From Desulfovibrio sp. TomC (GTDB taxonomy: Bacteria; Desulfobacterota; Desulfovibrionia; Desulfovibrionales; Desulfovibrionaceae), in contig NZ_JSEH01000003.1 of NCBI RefSeq assembly GCF_000801335.2, positions 275,747-339,746 of the forward strand: DNA of 64,000 bases, read 5' to 3'. The position numbers were made by a program, and so were the translations under genes. Below the pieces are notes generated by a model. The model was not told where the DNA came from. It did no database searches and saw nothing but the letters and a program-made list of their open reading frames with translations. Shown here piece after piece: positions 28,083 through 38,359 of this stretch; position 1 is the stretch's first letter, and the number at the start of each line of letters is the position of its first letter.

Positions 28083-31000
28083 ATAGTCCCACTTCCAGTT
28101 GACGCCGACGCCCTGCTTGTTGTCGGTCCCCACCCGGCTGTCCACGGTGATGTTGGGCGTGACCTGCACCTCCACGGACACGGCCCCGCTTTGCGCCCCC
28201 ATGCCCTGCTCGACCCCGACCGTGACCCCCTTGAAGATCTCTTTGCCGGCCTTGAGCACGGAGCCGGCCATGCCGGCCTTGCCCGGGACAATGGTCAGCT
28301 GGTCCAGGCCGATGATGCGCCGGGTGCGGGCCAGGATGCTGGTCGGCGTGCCGCCGGCATAGAGGGAGGCGGCGGCCTGGGCCAGCTGGGCGGCCTGGAG
28401 GGGCGAGAGGGAGCCGGCGCTTTGGCCAAAGAGCAGGCGCGAGAGAATTTCGTCCCGGGGCAGGGGCGGGGTGGAGGTCAGGGTGATGCTCGGAGCCCCG
28501 GCGTCGCCGGTGATGGCGATGCCGGCGGTGATGTTGTTTTTGGTGGTTTCCGCCCGGATATCAAAGGCCGGGGTGGGCGGGGACGCGCCGGTGAAGGCCA
28601 GCTCGCCCTTGGTGATTTCCAGCGTGCTGCCCAGCAGATCCAGGCTGCCCTTGGCCACGCTGTATTTGCCGATCACCACCGGTTCGGCGGCGGTCCCGGT
28701 GATGGCCAGCTGGCCGGTCCAGCGCGATTCCAGGCCCATGCCCCGGACATAGACGGCCTGCCCCAGGACGACCTTGAGGTCGAGGTCGATATGGCGGGCC
28801 GCAGCCGGTGGGGCGACCTTGGCCGGTTTTTTGGGGGCGGCCGGGTCATTGATGTAGGTGACCGGGATGACGGCCACATCCGGGGGCAGCGAGGTCGGCA
28901 GGTTGATGTCGGCCGGGCCGATGGCGATGGTCCCGGCGGCCCGCATGTGGTCAAGGGTGCCGGACACGGCCACGGAGCCGTCGGCCACGGCCGTGGCCAG
29001 ATCGAGGCCGACCACGCGCAGCCGGGCCAGGGTGAGCTTCAGGTCCACCGGGTCTTTGGCCGGATTGGCAAAGCCGCAATGGCCGGCCAGGGTGAAACGG
29101 CCGCCCCGCCCGTCCTCGCCCGAGGCCTTGGCTATGGTCAGGACGCCGCCGGCGGCTTCGGCCTGAAGGGTCACGTTGGTGAGGACCAACCCGGCGTCGG
29201 CGTTTTCCACCCGATTGGCGGCCAGGGCCAGAGCGCCGGTCGCGGTCGGGGCGGCCACCGAGCCGCCAAGGGCCAGATCGGCGGTCAGGCGGCCGGTGAG
29301 GCGGGTATTGAAGCGGGCCAGCACGGCGGCCAGATCGGACAGGTCGGAATCGGCTGTCATCCGGCCGGACAGCGCGCCGTTTGGCGGCAGATCGAAGGCG
29401 GCCGGGGCCAGGGACAGGCGCACCGGCACTCCGGCCTGGACCGTGATGGCGTCACCCCCGCTTTTGCCGCCCTTGCCGCCCTTGCCGGTCAGGCCGGCCG
29501 TGATGTCCAGGCGGGTGGCGGTACAGGCGGCCTTGGCCCAGAGGCCGACGCTTGGCAGGCCCTTTCCCTGTTCCGCCGCCAGCCGCAGGCCCGAGAGTGT
29601 GGCCTGGGCCGTCACCTGTGGTTTGGCCGGGCTGCCGGACAGGGTGGCGCTGACATCCGCCGTGCCGTCGATGCCGGCCAGACCGAAGAGGGTGAGCAGG
29701 GGCAGGGGAAAGTGCTCCACACTGACCTTGCCCGAGGCTTCAGTCGGGCCGTAGCCGCCGGCGGCAGTCACCCGGGCCTTGTCAAAGGTCAGGGCCAGCG
29801 TGTCCACTCGGGCCACGCCGCTGCCGAAATTCAGGGTTGTCGGGGCGTTTAGGGCAAAGGGATGGCCTTCCAGGCTGCCGGACAGGGTTTGCAGGGTCAG
29901 ACGCTGGCGGCCGGCCTCAGCCGGGGCCAGATTGCCGCGCACCGAGGCGTCCAGGCCCATCTGGCCGTTTAGGCGTCCCTTGGCGTCGGCGGCCAGGGCC
30001 AGGGTCCGCCCGTCGCCCGAGGCTGTGGCGGAAAGGCTGGCCAGGGAGAGGCCCGAGGCTTCGATGGTCTTGCCGGCGAGGCTGGCCTTGCCCCGGGGCC
30101 GGCCGGCCAGGTCGTCGAGATTGGCCGTGGCGGTCAGGGTGCCGGCGGTCAGGCCGGGCAGGCGCAGGCCGGTTCCGGTCAGGTCAAGGGTCAGGGACTG
30201 GGTCGCCCCTTTGGCGGCCGAGGCCGAAATCTTCAGGCTGCCGCCAAGCGGCAGGCCGACAAAGCGGCCAAGTCCGGCCAGATTGGCGGCATTGCCCGAT
30301 AATTTGCCGGCCACGCGCCCGGTTGCGGTGTCGATGTCGGCTTCGCCGGCAAAGGCCGCCTCCGGAGCGGTCAGCCGCAGGTCGGCCACGGTCAGGCGCG
30401 TCCCGGCCAGGACATAAGTGGTTTCCAACCGGGCCGCTTCGCCCTCGCGACGGGCCGTGAAGGTGAGTTTGCCGGCCGGACGGGTGGCGGCGTCGGCCAT
30501 GGTCAGGTCACAGGCCGCGTCGGTCAGGGCCAGTTCGCCCAGGTGCAGGCGGTCGGCCTTGGCCGAGAGGGCCAGATGGGGCGAGACGAGCGGTCCGGAC
30601 AGGGTGACGCCCGCCTCCAGGGACCCGGAGCAGGGTTGCCCCAGGGCCGGAGCCAGCAGGGAAAGGTCGGCCGCCTTGAGGCTGGTTTTGGCTTCGAGGT
30701 GCCCGGTTGCGGCCACAAAGCGGCCTGTGCCGGCGAGGCTGACTCCTTTGCCGGTCAGGGAGAGTTCGGACAGGGTTGCGCCGTCCGGGGAAAATGCGCC
30801 GTCGACAGACAGCCCCGGGGCCGGGCCGAGCAGGGCGGCCAGGGCAGCGGCGGCGGTATCGGCCGGGTCCGGGGCGGCCAGCCGGGCCAGGGACACGACC
30901 GCCTTGGCCGTGCCGTGGCCGTTTGGATCGGAAGCGATGTCGGCGGCCACGGTGGCGCTGCCGCCGAGGCGCAGGCCGCCCAGGGAGGCGGCTCCGGCCA

Positions 31001-32537
31001 CGTCGCCAAGGGCCACGGCCACATGCCCGGCCAGGGTTTCGCCGCTGATCCGTCCGCCGCCCAGGGTGGCCGAACCGCCGGCTCCGGTCAGGGCGGCGTT
31101 CTCGATGGCCAACGCGCCGTCCGGGGCCAGGCTGCCGTTGGCGGCAAGCTCCAGGGACTGGCCCAGAAGCGTTGTGCCGTCAGGACCGGCCAGACCGCGC
31201 AAGGTGCCGGAAACGGCCAGGATTGCGCCGGGAAAATCGTTGGTCATGGGCCGGGGTGTCTGGGCCGTGGCGGTCAAAGCGGCGTCAGCCAGGGTGACCG
31301 GACCGGCGTGGAAATTGTGCGCGGTGATGCTGGCCGCCAGGTTTGGCTGCAACAGCGTGCCCGAGGCCGTCATATCGGCTCCAAGCGTTCCACCGAGCGT
31401 CCCGTCCAGGCGGGAGGCGTCGGTTATAGCCAGCTTGGCCGTGGCCGACAGGGCGTTGCCGACCGGGTCCAGGCGGGCGGCCAGGGCCAGGGAGCCGGCG
31501 GCGGCGTCCAGCGTGAGCTTGTCCAGGAACAGGGCGTCGGTGGTGATGCCCACCCGGGCGGCTACGGAACAATGGGGCCGCGGGCCAAGCAGGCCCTCGA
31601 AAAAGGCCGGGAGCAGGCCCGGCGGCGGCGCGGCACGAGCCTCCAGGGTAAAGGCGGCCAGGGCGTCCTTGGCCAGGGGCACGGCCAGCCCCAGGTCCAT
31701 GGCCAAAAGCGGCGTGGTCCCGAGTTTGGCGCTTAAGCGTCCTTTCCAAGCGTCCAGCGGACCGTCGCCGGTCAGGGCCGCATCCAGGGCCGGGGCATTC
31801 GGGCCGGCCAGGGCGCAGCACAGGAGGCCCCCGGCCGCGTCGTTTAAGTGGGCCTTCACCGCCAGCCGCCAGTCGGCGTAATTGAGCGCCGCGCCCACAT
31901 TGAGCGTCAGCGGCATGTCGCCGTCCAGGCGCTTGGCGTCAAGGGCCAGAGCCACGGCTCCCTGGCCGGATTCGGCCAGCCGGCCATTGATGGACAGGAC
32001 GGCGGCCTGTCCGGCCAGTTCTTTGTCCAGCATTAGCCGGTTGACGGCGAGGCGGTCCAACAGAATGGGCGGCAGGGAGGGGAAACGCGGCGGCCACGTA
32101 AGCGGCGTCGGGGTGGAATGGGTGTCCGGAACCTGGGGGGCGCGCAGCAGGCGCACCACATCGGCGGCGATTTCGCGGATCTCGATGCGCCCGCGCAACA
32201 GGGCCGCCGGCGACCAGGACACGGCCGCGTCGCCGATGACCAGCCAGGGACCCTTGGCATCGGCCAGGGCAAAGCGCCCGACCCGCAGGGAAAAGGGCAA
32301 GACGCCGGAGACGTCCTCGATGCGGGCCTCAAAGCCGCTGCCGGCGGCGATGCCGCGTTCGGCCAGTCGTGCGGCGGTGCGCAGGCCGACCGGGGTCAGC
32401 AAAAAAGCCCACAGGCCGGCCAGAATCACGGCTGCTGCGGCCAGACCCCGCAATAGGGAGCGGGTCCAGGGCCGGTGCGGGACGGGAGCCGGGGACGGCC
32501 TAGAAGGATTGTCCGATGCTGCAGTAGAATTGGGCAA
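28080..32537 (-). CDS. tamB: TamB-like translocation and assembly module protein
   Basis: The protein of about 1,485 residues has one N-terminal membrane anchor (LAAAAVILAGLWAFLL), then a very long repetitive beta-rich domain of AsmA/TamB type and the conserved C-terminal DUF490 region (EILSRLLFGQSAGSLSPLQA, GLDQLTIVPGK, ending VGVNWKWDY). TamB spans the periplasm as a groove and works with TamA in outer-membrane protein and lipid transport. The gene overlaps the tamA stop by 38 bases if the TTG at 32537 is used; this start has only a distant AAGGA site, and a TTG at 32453 is an alternative. Composition is Ala/Gly/Leu-rich. Confidence 0.88.
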   Translation of the reverse strand: MPNSTAASDNPSRPSPAPVPHRPWTRSLLRGLAAAAVILAGLWAFLLTPVGLRTAARLAERGIAAGSGFEARIEDVSGVLPFSLRVGRFALADAKGPWLVIGDAAVSWSPAALLRGRIEIREIAADVVRLLRAPQVPDTHSTPTPLTWPPRFPSLPPILLDRLAVNRLMLDKELAGQAAVLSINGRLAESGQGAVALALDAKRLDGDMPLTLNVGAALNYADWRLAVKAHLNDAAGGLLCCALAGPNAPALDAALTGDGPLDAWKGRLSAKLGTTPLLAMDLGLAVPLAKDALAAFTLEARAAPPPGLLPAFFEGLLGPRPHCSVAARVGITTDALFLDKLTLDAAAGSLALAARLDPVGNALSATAKLAITDASRLDGTLGGTLGADMTASGTLLQPNLAASITAHNFHAGPVTLADAALTATAQTPRPMTNDFPGAILAVSGTLRGLAGPDGTTLLGQSLELAANGSLAPDGALAIENAALTGAGGSATLGGGRISGETLAGHVAVALGDVAGAASLGGLRLGGSATVAADIASDPNGHGTAKAVVSLARLAAPDPADTAAAALAALLGPAPGLSVDGAFSPDGATLSELSLTGKGVSLAGTGRFVAATGHLEAKTSLKAADLSLLAPALGQPCSGSLEAGVTLSGPLVSPHLALSAKADRLHLGELALTDAACDLTMADAATRPAGKLTFTARREGEAARLETTYVLAGTRLTVADLRLTAPEAAFAGEADIDTATGRVAGKLSGNAANLAGLGRFVGLPLGGSLKISASAAKGATQSLTLDLTGTGLRLPGLTAGTLTATANLDDLAGRPRGKASLAGKTIEASGLSLASLSATASGDGRTLALAADAKGRLNGQMGLDASVRGNLAPAEAGRQRLTLQTLSGSLEGHPFALNAPTTLNFGSGVARVDTLALTFDKARVTAAGGYGPTEASGKVSVEHFPLPLLTLFGLAGIDGTADVSATLSGSPAKPQVTAQATLSGLRLAAEQGKGLPSVGLWAKAACTATRLDITAGLTGKGGKGGKSGGDAITVQAGVPVRLSLAPAAFDLPPNGALSGRMTADSDLSDLAAVLARFNTRLTGRLTADLALGGSVAAPTATGALALAANRVENADAGLVLTNVTLQAEAAGGVLTIAKASGEDGRGGRFTLAGHCGFANPAKDPVDLKLTLARLRVVGLDLATAVADGSVAVSGTLDHMRAAGTIAIGPADINLPTSLPPDVAVIPVTYINDPAAPKKPAKVAPPAAARHIDLDLKVVLGQAVYVRGMGLESRWTGQLAITGTAAEPVVIGKYSVAKGSLDLLGSTLEITKGELAFTGASPPTPAFDIRAETTKNNITAGIAITGDAGAPSITLTSTPPLPRDEILSRLLFGQSAGSLSPLQAAQLAQAAASLYAGGTPTSILARTRRIIGLDQLTIVPGKAGMAGSVLKAGKEIFKGVTVGVEQGMGAQSGAVSVEVQVTPNITVDSRVGTDNKQGVGVNWKWDY

Positions 32538-34362
32538 TGTCGTCGATGTCCTTGCGCCGGGCCAGCGGGGTGGCCACGTCGATGCGCACCGGGCCGACCG
32601 GGGTAAATATCCGCAGGCCAAGGCCCGCGCCGAGCATGATGGGCTGGTCGTAGGGCGGCAGGGCGCTCGTGAAGGCTGTGCCGCCGTCCAGGAAGGGGAC
32701 GATGCCGACCAGTTCCGTGACGCGCAGGCGCAGTTCCGTGGAAAAGGTCAGCACCGAGCCGCCGCCGATGGGCGTTTTGCCGCGGGTGGGACCGACGCTC
32801 TGGTAGGAATAGCCCCGGATGGAACCGCTGCCGCCGGCGTAGTAGCGCAGGTCCGGGGACACGTCGTCGCGCTCGGCCCCGGCGTTGGCCCCGCCGGAAA
32901 CGCGGGTGGCCAGGACCACGCCGGGCTTGTCCATGAGCTTTAAGTAATGGGCCAGGGAGAGTTCCGGCCGGATGAAATTCGCGCCGCCGGCCAGGGTGCC
33001 CCAGTACGGGGCCACCGAGGCGCTGGCCAGAACGCCTTTCTGGGGGTCAAGAACGTCGTCGCGGCCGTCGTAGGTGGCTTCCACCGGCACGAACACAAAG
33101 CCGTACCGGGCGTCGTCCTCCCAGGGGCGCGACTGATCTTCTTCAATGCGCGAGGCCCGGTAGCCAAGACCGGCCCCGGCGGACAGGGAATCGGTGAACT
33201 GGCGGCGTAGCGTGGCCGTGGCCGTGGCGTTTTGGCCCTTGTACGCCTTCTTGTCCTCGTTTGCGATCCTGGCCTTGGCTCGGAAGAGATCCTTGGGCGT
33301 GATGGCGTCGGGCTTGTCAAAGGACGCCTCGCCGAATTGTTCGATGCCCGAGGCGCTGGCCGTAACCGCCATCTTTTCGCCGCCGCCAAAGAGGTTGCGG
33401 TTTTCCCAGCCGAGGTTGGCCCCGGGGCCTTCGTCGGTCTTGTAGTCCACGCCGCCTTTGATCGTGCGGTGCTTGCGTTCGACCAGGGCCACCTGGATGG
33501 GGGCTTGGCCCGTGGCCGGGTCCACCGGACCGGTTTCCACCTGCACGGCGTTAAACAGCTCAAGGCCAGTCAGTTTGCGGCGATAGCGCTCCACGGTCCG
33601 GGCGTCGTAGGGTTCGCCGCGCAGCCAGGGCACAAGCCCGGCCAGATAGCTTTCCTTGACCGTGGTCAGGCCGGAAAAGACCACCGGGCCAAAGGCCGTG
33701 CGGGGTCCCGTGTCCACGGTCCAGACCACGCTGACGGCGTGGTTGGCGAAATCAGCCGTGACCTGCCGGTTCTCCACCTTGACGAAGGGGTGGGCGTCGT
33801 TGCGAAGCAGTTCGGTGATTTTTTCTTCGGCCTCGAGGATGGCCTTGGCCGTAAACGGTTCTGGCACGGTCAGGCCGATCTGTCCGGGGCCGGGCAGGGC
33901 CGGGGCGTCGCTGCCGCTGGTCGGGGTCAGGACCACCCGGCGCAGGTCGAACTGCGGGCCGGCGTCGATGCGGTAGGTGAGGGCGGCCGGTGTCGCGGCG
34001 GTGTCCAGGCTGGCGGCGATGGTGGCGGCAAACCGGCCCTGGGACTGGAAGACCTTGGCAAAAGCGGCCTTGTCTTCTTCGGCCCGGCGTTCGAGCAACA
34101 GCGGCGAATCCGGCGGCGTGTCGCGCAGGGTTTCGGCCTTGGACACGCGGTGCAGCAGATCAAGGGTTTCCGGGGCGACGTCGCCTTCGTAGCGCACCAC
34201 GTAGGCCAGCCCGGCCGGAACCTTGGCCGGCTCCACCCGGCTGCCGGCCAGGGCCGAAACGGCCAGAACCAGGACAAACCCGACCGGAAGCGCGAGGCCC
34301 CCGGCGGCTTTTAGAAAACGCTCCCAGTGCGCTATGCGAAGAGAAATAACTGCCACGATCAC
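32500..34362 (-). CDS. tamA: TamA/BamA-family outer membrane protein
   Basis: The 620-residue protein has a hydrophobic N-terminal signal (LALPVGFVLVLAVSALAGS), POTRA-type periplasmic domains (about residues 50-300) and a C-terminal Omp85 barrel. The barrel includes GGSGSIRGYSYQSVGP, the conserved lid-loop VRGF/Y-type motif, and GPVRIDVATPL near the end. The final residue is Phe, as expected for BamA-recognised barrels. It lies directly upstream of tamB in the same direction. The annotated start is GTG at 34362; a GTG two codons downstream is equally plausible, and neither has a strong ribosome binding site. Confidence 0.9.
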   Translation of the reverse strand: MIVAVISLRIAHWERFLKAAGGLALPVGFVLVLAVSALAGSRVEPAKVPAGLAYVVRYEGDVAPETLDLLHRVSKAETLRDTPPDSPLLLERRAEEDKAAFAKVFQSQGRFAATIAASLDTAATPAALTYRIDAGPQFDLRRVVLTPTSGSDAPALPGPGQIGLTVPEPFTAKAILEAEEKITELLRNDAHPFVKVENRQVTADFANHAVSVVWTVDTGPRTAFGPVVFSGLTTVKESYLAGLVPWLRGEPYDARTVERYRRKLTGLELFNAVQVETGPVDPATGQAPIQVALVERKHRTIKGGVDYKTDEGPGANLGWENRNLFGGGEKMAVTASASGIEQFGEASFDKPDAITPKDLFRAKARIANEDKKAYKGQNATATATLRRQFTDSLSAGAGLGYRASRIEEDQSRPWEDDARYGFVFVPVEATYDGRDDVLDPQKGVLASASVAPYWGTLAGGANFIRPELSLAHYLKLMDKPGVVLATRVSGGANAGAERDDVSPDLRYYAGGSGSIRGYSYQSVGPTRGKTPIGGGSVLTFSTELRLRVTELVGIVPFLDGGTAFTSALPPYDQPIMLGAGLGLRIFTPVGPVRIDVATPLARRKDIDDIAQFYCSIGQSF

Positions 34363-34405
34363 CCTGTATCACGAGGTCTGGCGGCCAAGCAACCGCCAGG
34401 GTGGC

Positions 34406-37057
34406 CTAAGCCCGGTTCTCCAATGTTTTTTGGGCTTCGACCAGGAAAAAACCGGCCACGGCCACGCCAAGAATCCGTACCCAGGCCATGGGCGCGATGG
34501 CGGCCGAACCGAACAGCTTCTGCATCAACGGGGCATAGGTGAAAAGTCCTTGCAGGGCCACGGCTCCGAGCATGCCCCAAAGCACCCAGGGATTGCCGGT
34601 CAGGCGCAGGGACAGGGCCGGCCGCGTCAGGGAGCGGCAGTTTAAGAGATAGAGCGCCTCCATGGCCACAAAGACATTGACCGCCACGGTCCGGGCCTCG
34701 GCCACGCCGGCTTCGTGGCCCAGTTCCCAGGCGTACAGGCCAAAGGCGGCGGCCAAGAGCACCCCGCCGACAAGGACCACGCGGCGCAGCAGTCCGGCGT
34801 CGAGGATCGGCCGGCCAGGGGCGCGGGGCGGCCGATCCATCACACCCGGTTCGCGCGGTTCAAAGGCCAGCATGAGCCCGAGGCTGCCGGCCGTGGTCAT
34901 GTTGATCCACAAAATCTGCACCGGCGAAATGGGCAGGTCCAGGCCAAAGAGCACAGCCGCCAGGATGACCAGCCCCTCGCCCAGGTTGGTCGGCAGGGTC
35001 CAGACGATGAACTTGGTGAGATTGTCGAAAACGCCGCGTCCTTCCTCCACCGCCGCCTCGATGGTGGCGAAGTTGTCGTCGGTGAGCACCATGTCGGCGG
35101 CTTCCTTGGCCGCTTCGGTGCCGCCCCGGCCCATGGCCACCCCGATGTCGGCCTGCTTGAGCGCCGGGGCGTCGTTGACCCCGTCGCCGGTCATGGCGCA
35201 CACGTGGCCAAGTCCCTGGAGCGCCTTGACCAGACGGAGCTTTTGTTCCGGGGAGACCCGGGCGAAGACGTGGGCAGCCTCGGCCAGCCGGGGCAAGTTT
35301 TCAGGCGGAGCCGCGTCGATGTCGCGTCCGGTCATGGCCACGATGGGGTTGTCGCCGGACAGGCCGATGTCGGCTCCGATGGCGGCGGCGGTGGCGGCGT
35401 GGTCGCCGGTAATCATCTTGACCATGACGCCGGCCCGGCGGCAGGCGGCCACGGCGGCCACGGCCTCGGGCCGGGCCGGGTCGATCATGCCGACAAGCCC
35501 AAGGAAGGTCAGGCCGCTGTCGTGGTCGGCGGCCGCAATGGCGGTCCTGCCCGGGGGCAGCTTCCGTCGGGCCAGGGCCAGGACCCGAAGCCCGCGCCGG
35601 CCCATGTCCTCCACGGTCCGGCGGATGGCGGCCGCATCCAGGGGCGCGCCTGCGGCAGCGTGGCAGCGGGGCAGGGTGGCCTCCACGGAACCCTTGAAAA
35701 AGAGGTGCGAAGCGGCCTCCCGGCCCGGGGCATGCAGGGTGGCCATGTACATGCGTTCGGAAGCAAAGGGCTCGTCAGCCAGCCGGGGGAGGGCCTGGGC
35801 CAGACTGGCGAGGTCGAGTCCGGCCCGTTTGGCGGCGACGAGCAGGGCGGCCTCGGTGGGATCGCCGGCAAAACCGCTGCCGTCGGCGTCCAGGACCGCG
35901 TCGTTGCACAGGGCGGCGGCGGTCAGCGTGTCGGTGAGTTCCCGACGGTCTGCCCCGGCGTCTCCGGCTGTCGGGGCAAAGCCGTCCGGCCCGACCGTCC
36001 AGACGCCGCCCGGCAGGACCAGCTCACTGACCGTCATGCGGTTTTGGGTCAGGGTCCCGGTCTTGTCGGTGCAGATCACCGTGGTCGAGCCAAGGGTCTC
36101 AACCGCCGGCAGGTGGCGCACCACGGCCCGGCGTCCGGCCATGCGCGAAACGCCGATGGCCAGGATGACGGTGACGGCGGCCGGCAGGCCTTCGGGGATG
36201 GCCCCGACGGCCAGGGCCACGGCGGCCATGAACATGTCGGTGGTCGGCTGGCCCCGGACCACGCCCACGACAAAGGTCAGGCCGGCCAGGACCAGGATGC
36301 CGCAGAGAACAAGCCGGGAAAAGCGGGCGATGGCCCGGGTCAGCGGCGTGGCCAGCGCGTCGGCGGCGGCAGTCAGGGCCGCGATGCGGCCGATGGCGGC
36401 ATGGTCGCCGGTGGCGACCACCACCCCCGTGCCCTGGCCGTAAACGGCCAGGGTGGAGGCAAAGGCCAGATTGCTGCGTTCGGCCAGGATGGTCTCCTCG
36501 GCCAGGGCGGCGACGGCCTTGTCTACCGGTACGGATTCGCCGGTCAGGGGCGACTCGTCCAGGCGCAGGCTTTGCACCGAGAGAAGACGCAGATCGGCCG
36601 GGACCTTGTCGCCCGGGCGCAGCCGCACGATGTCGCCGGGGACCAGTCCCTCGGCGGCAATGGCCTGCCAGATCCCGTTGCGAAGGACGGCCGCTTCGGT
36701 GACCATGGACCGGGCCAGGGCCGAGAGGGCAGCCACGGCCTTGGCCTCCTGGAGATAGCCGACAACGGCGTTGACCAGCACCACGCCGCCGATGACGGTA
36801 GCATCCACCGCTTCGCCCAGCAGGGCGGCGACAACTGCGGCGGCCAGCAGGATATAAATGAGCGGTTGGTGAAACTGCAGGAGAAAGCGCCCAAGCGCCC
36901 CGGTCCGGCGGCCGGGGCTGACGGCGTTTGGGCCGTGGCGCGCCAGACGGCGGGCGGACTCATTGGCGGACAGGCCGCTTGCGGCGTCCGTTTCCAGTGC
37001 GGCCAGGACCTCGGCTTCGGCGCGGGCGTGCCAGGCCGGGCCGGTGGTGCTCTGCAT
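34406..37057 (-). CDS. P-type cation ATPase, type II (Ca2+-type)
   Basis: The 883-residue pump has an N-terminal cation-ATPase domain (LSANESARRLARHGPNAVSP), the actuator motif LTGESVPVD, the phosphorylation site CTDKTGTLTQNRM, the nucleotide domain, and MTGDGVNDAPALKQADIGVAMG in the hinge. About ten membrane spans are present. Helix 4 reads VGAIPEGLPAAVTVILAIGV, whose PEGLP matches Ca2+, Na+ or K+-transporting type II pumps and excludes the CPC heavy-metal class. AAGGA lies six bases before the ATG at 37057. Ion specificity cannot be settled; calcium is the usual annotation. Confidence 0.88.
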   Translation of the reverse strand: MQSTTGPAWHARAEAEVLAALETDAASGLSANESARRLARHGPNAVSPGRRTGALGRFLLQFHQPLIYILLAAAVVAALLGEAVDATVIGGVVLVNAVVGYLQEAKAVAALSALARSMVTEAAVLRNGIWQAIAAEGLVPGDIVRLRPGDKVPADLRLLSVQSLRLDESPLTGESVPVDKAVAALAEETILAERSNLAFASTLAVYGQGTGVVVATGDHAAIGRIAALTAAADALATPLTRAIARFSRLVLCGILVLAGLTFVVGVVRGQPTTDMFMAAVALAVGAIPEGLPAAVTVILAIGVSRMAGRRAVVRHLPAVETLGSTTVICTDKTGTLTQNRMTVSELVLPGGVWTVGPDGFAPTAGDAGADRRELTDTLTAAALCNDAVLDADGSGFAGDPTEAALLVAAKRAGLDLASLAQALPRLADEPFASERMYMATLHAPGREAASHLFFKGSVEATLPRCHAAAGAPLDAAAIRRTVEDMGRRGLRVLALARRKLPPGRTAIAAADHDSGLTFLGLVGMIDPARPEAVAAVAACRRAGVMVKMITGDHAATAAAIGADIGLSGDNPIVAMTGRDIDAAPPENLPRLAEAAHVFARVSPEQKLRLVKALQGLGHVCAMTGDGVNDAPALKQADIGVAMGRGGTEAAKEAADMVLTDDNFATIEAAVEEGRGVFDNLTKFIVWTLPTNLGEGLVILAAVLFGLDLPISPVQILWINMTTAGSLGLMLAFEPREPGVMDRPPRAPGRPILDAGLLRRVVLVGGVLLAAAFGLYAWELGHEAGVAEARTVAVNVFVAMEALYLLNCRSLTRPALSLRLTGNPWVLWGMLGAVALQGLFTYAPLMQKLFGSAAIAPMAWVRILGVAVAGFFLVEAQKTLENRA

Positions 37058-37165
37058 GGTTGATCCTTGGGTTTGACGGCCGACGGCGGATGGTTGCCAG
37101 TCCACCCTTGCCAGGATCGGGTGGTCTGTTCAACCTGCAATCAAGCAGTTGGGAGGTTTCCCGAC

Positions 37166-37194
37166 TTGACCCTGTGGTTTTCTATCCTCTAATA
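37166..37194 (+). promoter_or_regulatory. Sigma-70-type promoter of the HD-GYP gene
   Basis: TTGACC (37166-37171) and CTAATA (37189-37194) are separated by exactly 17 bases. The predicted start of transcription is near 37201, about 37 bases before the gene. The segment lies between the divergent P-type ATPase and the HD-GYP regulator. Confidence 0.75.
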
Positions 37195-37237
37195 GAGAAG
37201 ACCGAAGGCCTTCGGGCAAACACAAGGTATAAGGCTG

Positions 37238-38326
37238 GTGTGTGTGGACAAGCCCAAACGGATTTTGGCGATAGACGACGAGCGCATCAATTTGCGGGTT
37301 ATTGGCGGACTGTTGCGCAATCTCGGTCACGAACCGATCCTGGTTGAATCCTTTGCCGAGGCCAAGGCCCTGCTTGATTCGAGCATCGACCTCGTGTTGC
37401 TCGACGTCATGATGCCCGAGACCGACGGCTTTACCGTAGCCCGGCAGATCCGGTCCATGGAGGGCGTTTCCGACGTGCCCATTATCATGGTCACGGCCCT
37501 GACCAGCAAGCAGGACCGGCTCAAGGCCGTGGAAGCCGGGGCCAACGATTTTATTTCCAAGCCCATTGATCTCACCGAGCTTCGTGTGCGCATGGGATCG
37601 CTGCTCAAGATGAAGGAATCCCAGGACGAGGTGAAGCGCTACCAGGCCGAGCTGGAAGAAATGGTGGCGGTGCGCACCTCGGCGCTCAAAATGGCCCTGG
37701 ACAATGTCCAGCAGTCCCAGCGCGTCATCCTGACCGCCCACCTGGAGACCATTCACCGTCTCGCCGCCGCAGCGGAATTCAAGGACGAGGAAACCGCCGA
37801 CCACATCCAGCGCATGAGCCGCTACTGCGCCCTGCTGGCCGCCCGGCTGGGGCTGCCCGAGGCCGAGGTGGACCTTATCCTGCAAGCCAGTCCCATGCAC
37901 GACATCGGCAAAATCGGCATTCCCGACAGCATTCTGCTCAAGCCCGCCAAGCTCACTCCCGAGGAGTGGGAGGTCATGAAGCGCCACACCATCTACGGGG
38001 CGCGCATTCTTGGCGAATCGAATTTCGAGCTGTTGCGGGTGGGCGAGATCATCGCCCTGTCCCACCATGAGAAATGGGACGGATCGGGCTATCCCAAGGG
38101 GCTTTCCGGCGAGGATATTCCGCTGTACGGCCGCATCTGCGCCGTGGCCGACGTGTTCGACGCCCTGACCAGCCGGCGGCCCTACAAGGAGCCTTTCAGC
38201 AATGAGAAGTCTCTGGAAATCATGCGGGCCGGCCGGGGAAGCCATTTTGAACCGCGCATTCTGGATGTCTTTTTCAACGATTTCGATCGGGTTCAGGAAA
38301 TCCAGCGGGAATTTCTCGAGGGCTAG
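37238..38326 (+). CDS. HD-GYP response regulator, cyclic di-GMP phosphodiesterase (RpfG-like)
   Basis: The 362-residue protein has a receiver (acceptor D56 in LVLLDVMMPETDG, Lys in FISKPID), a linker helix (residues about 125-165) and an HD-GYP domain. The catalytic motifs are intact: MHDIGKIGIPDSILLKP and SHHEKWDGSGYPKGL, followed by RICAVADVFDAL. It should hydrolyse cyclic di-GMP when phosphorylated. Two GTG starts are possible, 37238 and 37244; AAGG is better spaced for the second. The receiver-kinase gene 33 bases downstream is probably co-transcribed and may phosphorylate it. Confidence 0.9.
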   Translation: MCVDKPKRILAIDDERINLRVIGGLLRNLGHEPILVESFAEAKALLDSSIDLVLLDVMMPETDGFTVARQIRSMEGVSDVPIIMVTALTSKQDRLKAVEAGANDFISKPIDLTELRVRMGSLLKMKESQDEVKRYQAELEEMVAVRTSALKMALDNVQQSQRVILTAHLETIHRLAAAAEFKDEETADHIQRMSRYCALLAARLGLPEAEVDLILQASPMHDIGKIGIPDSILLKPAKLTPEEWEVMKRHTIYGARILGESNFELLRVGEIIALSHHEKWDGSGYPKGLSGEDIPLYGRICAVADVFDALTSRRPYKEPFSNEKSLEIMRAGRGSHFEPRILDVFFNDFDRVQEIQREFLEG

Positions 38327-38359
38327 GCAGAGCTGCCCGATTGCCGCAACCGCCAGCCC

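Noticed and set aside
34715..37063. 782-codon plus-strand frame opposite the P-type ATPase
   Set aside because: Low-complexity Gly/Arg/His composition and no recognisable domain; the ATPase on the other strand has all catalytic motifs.
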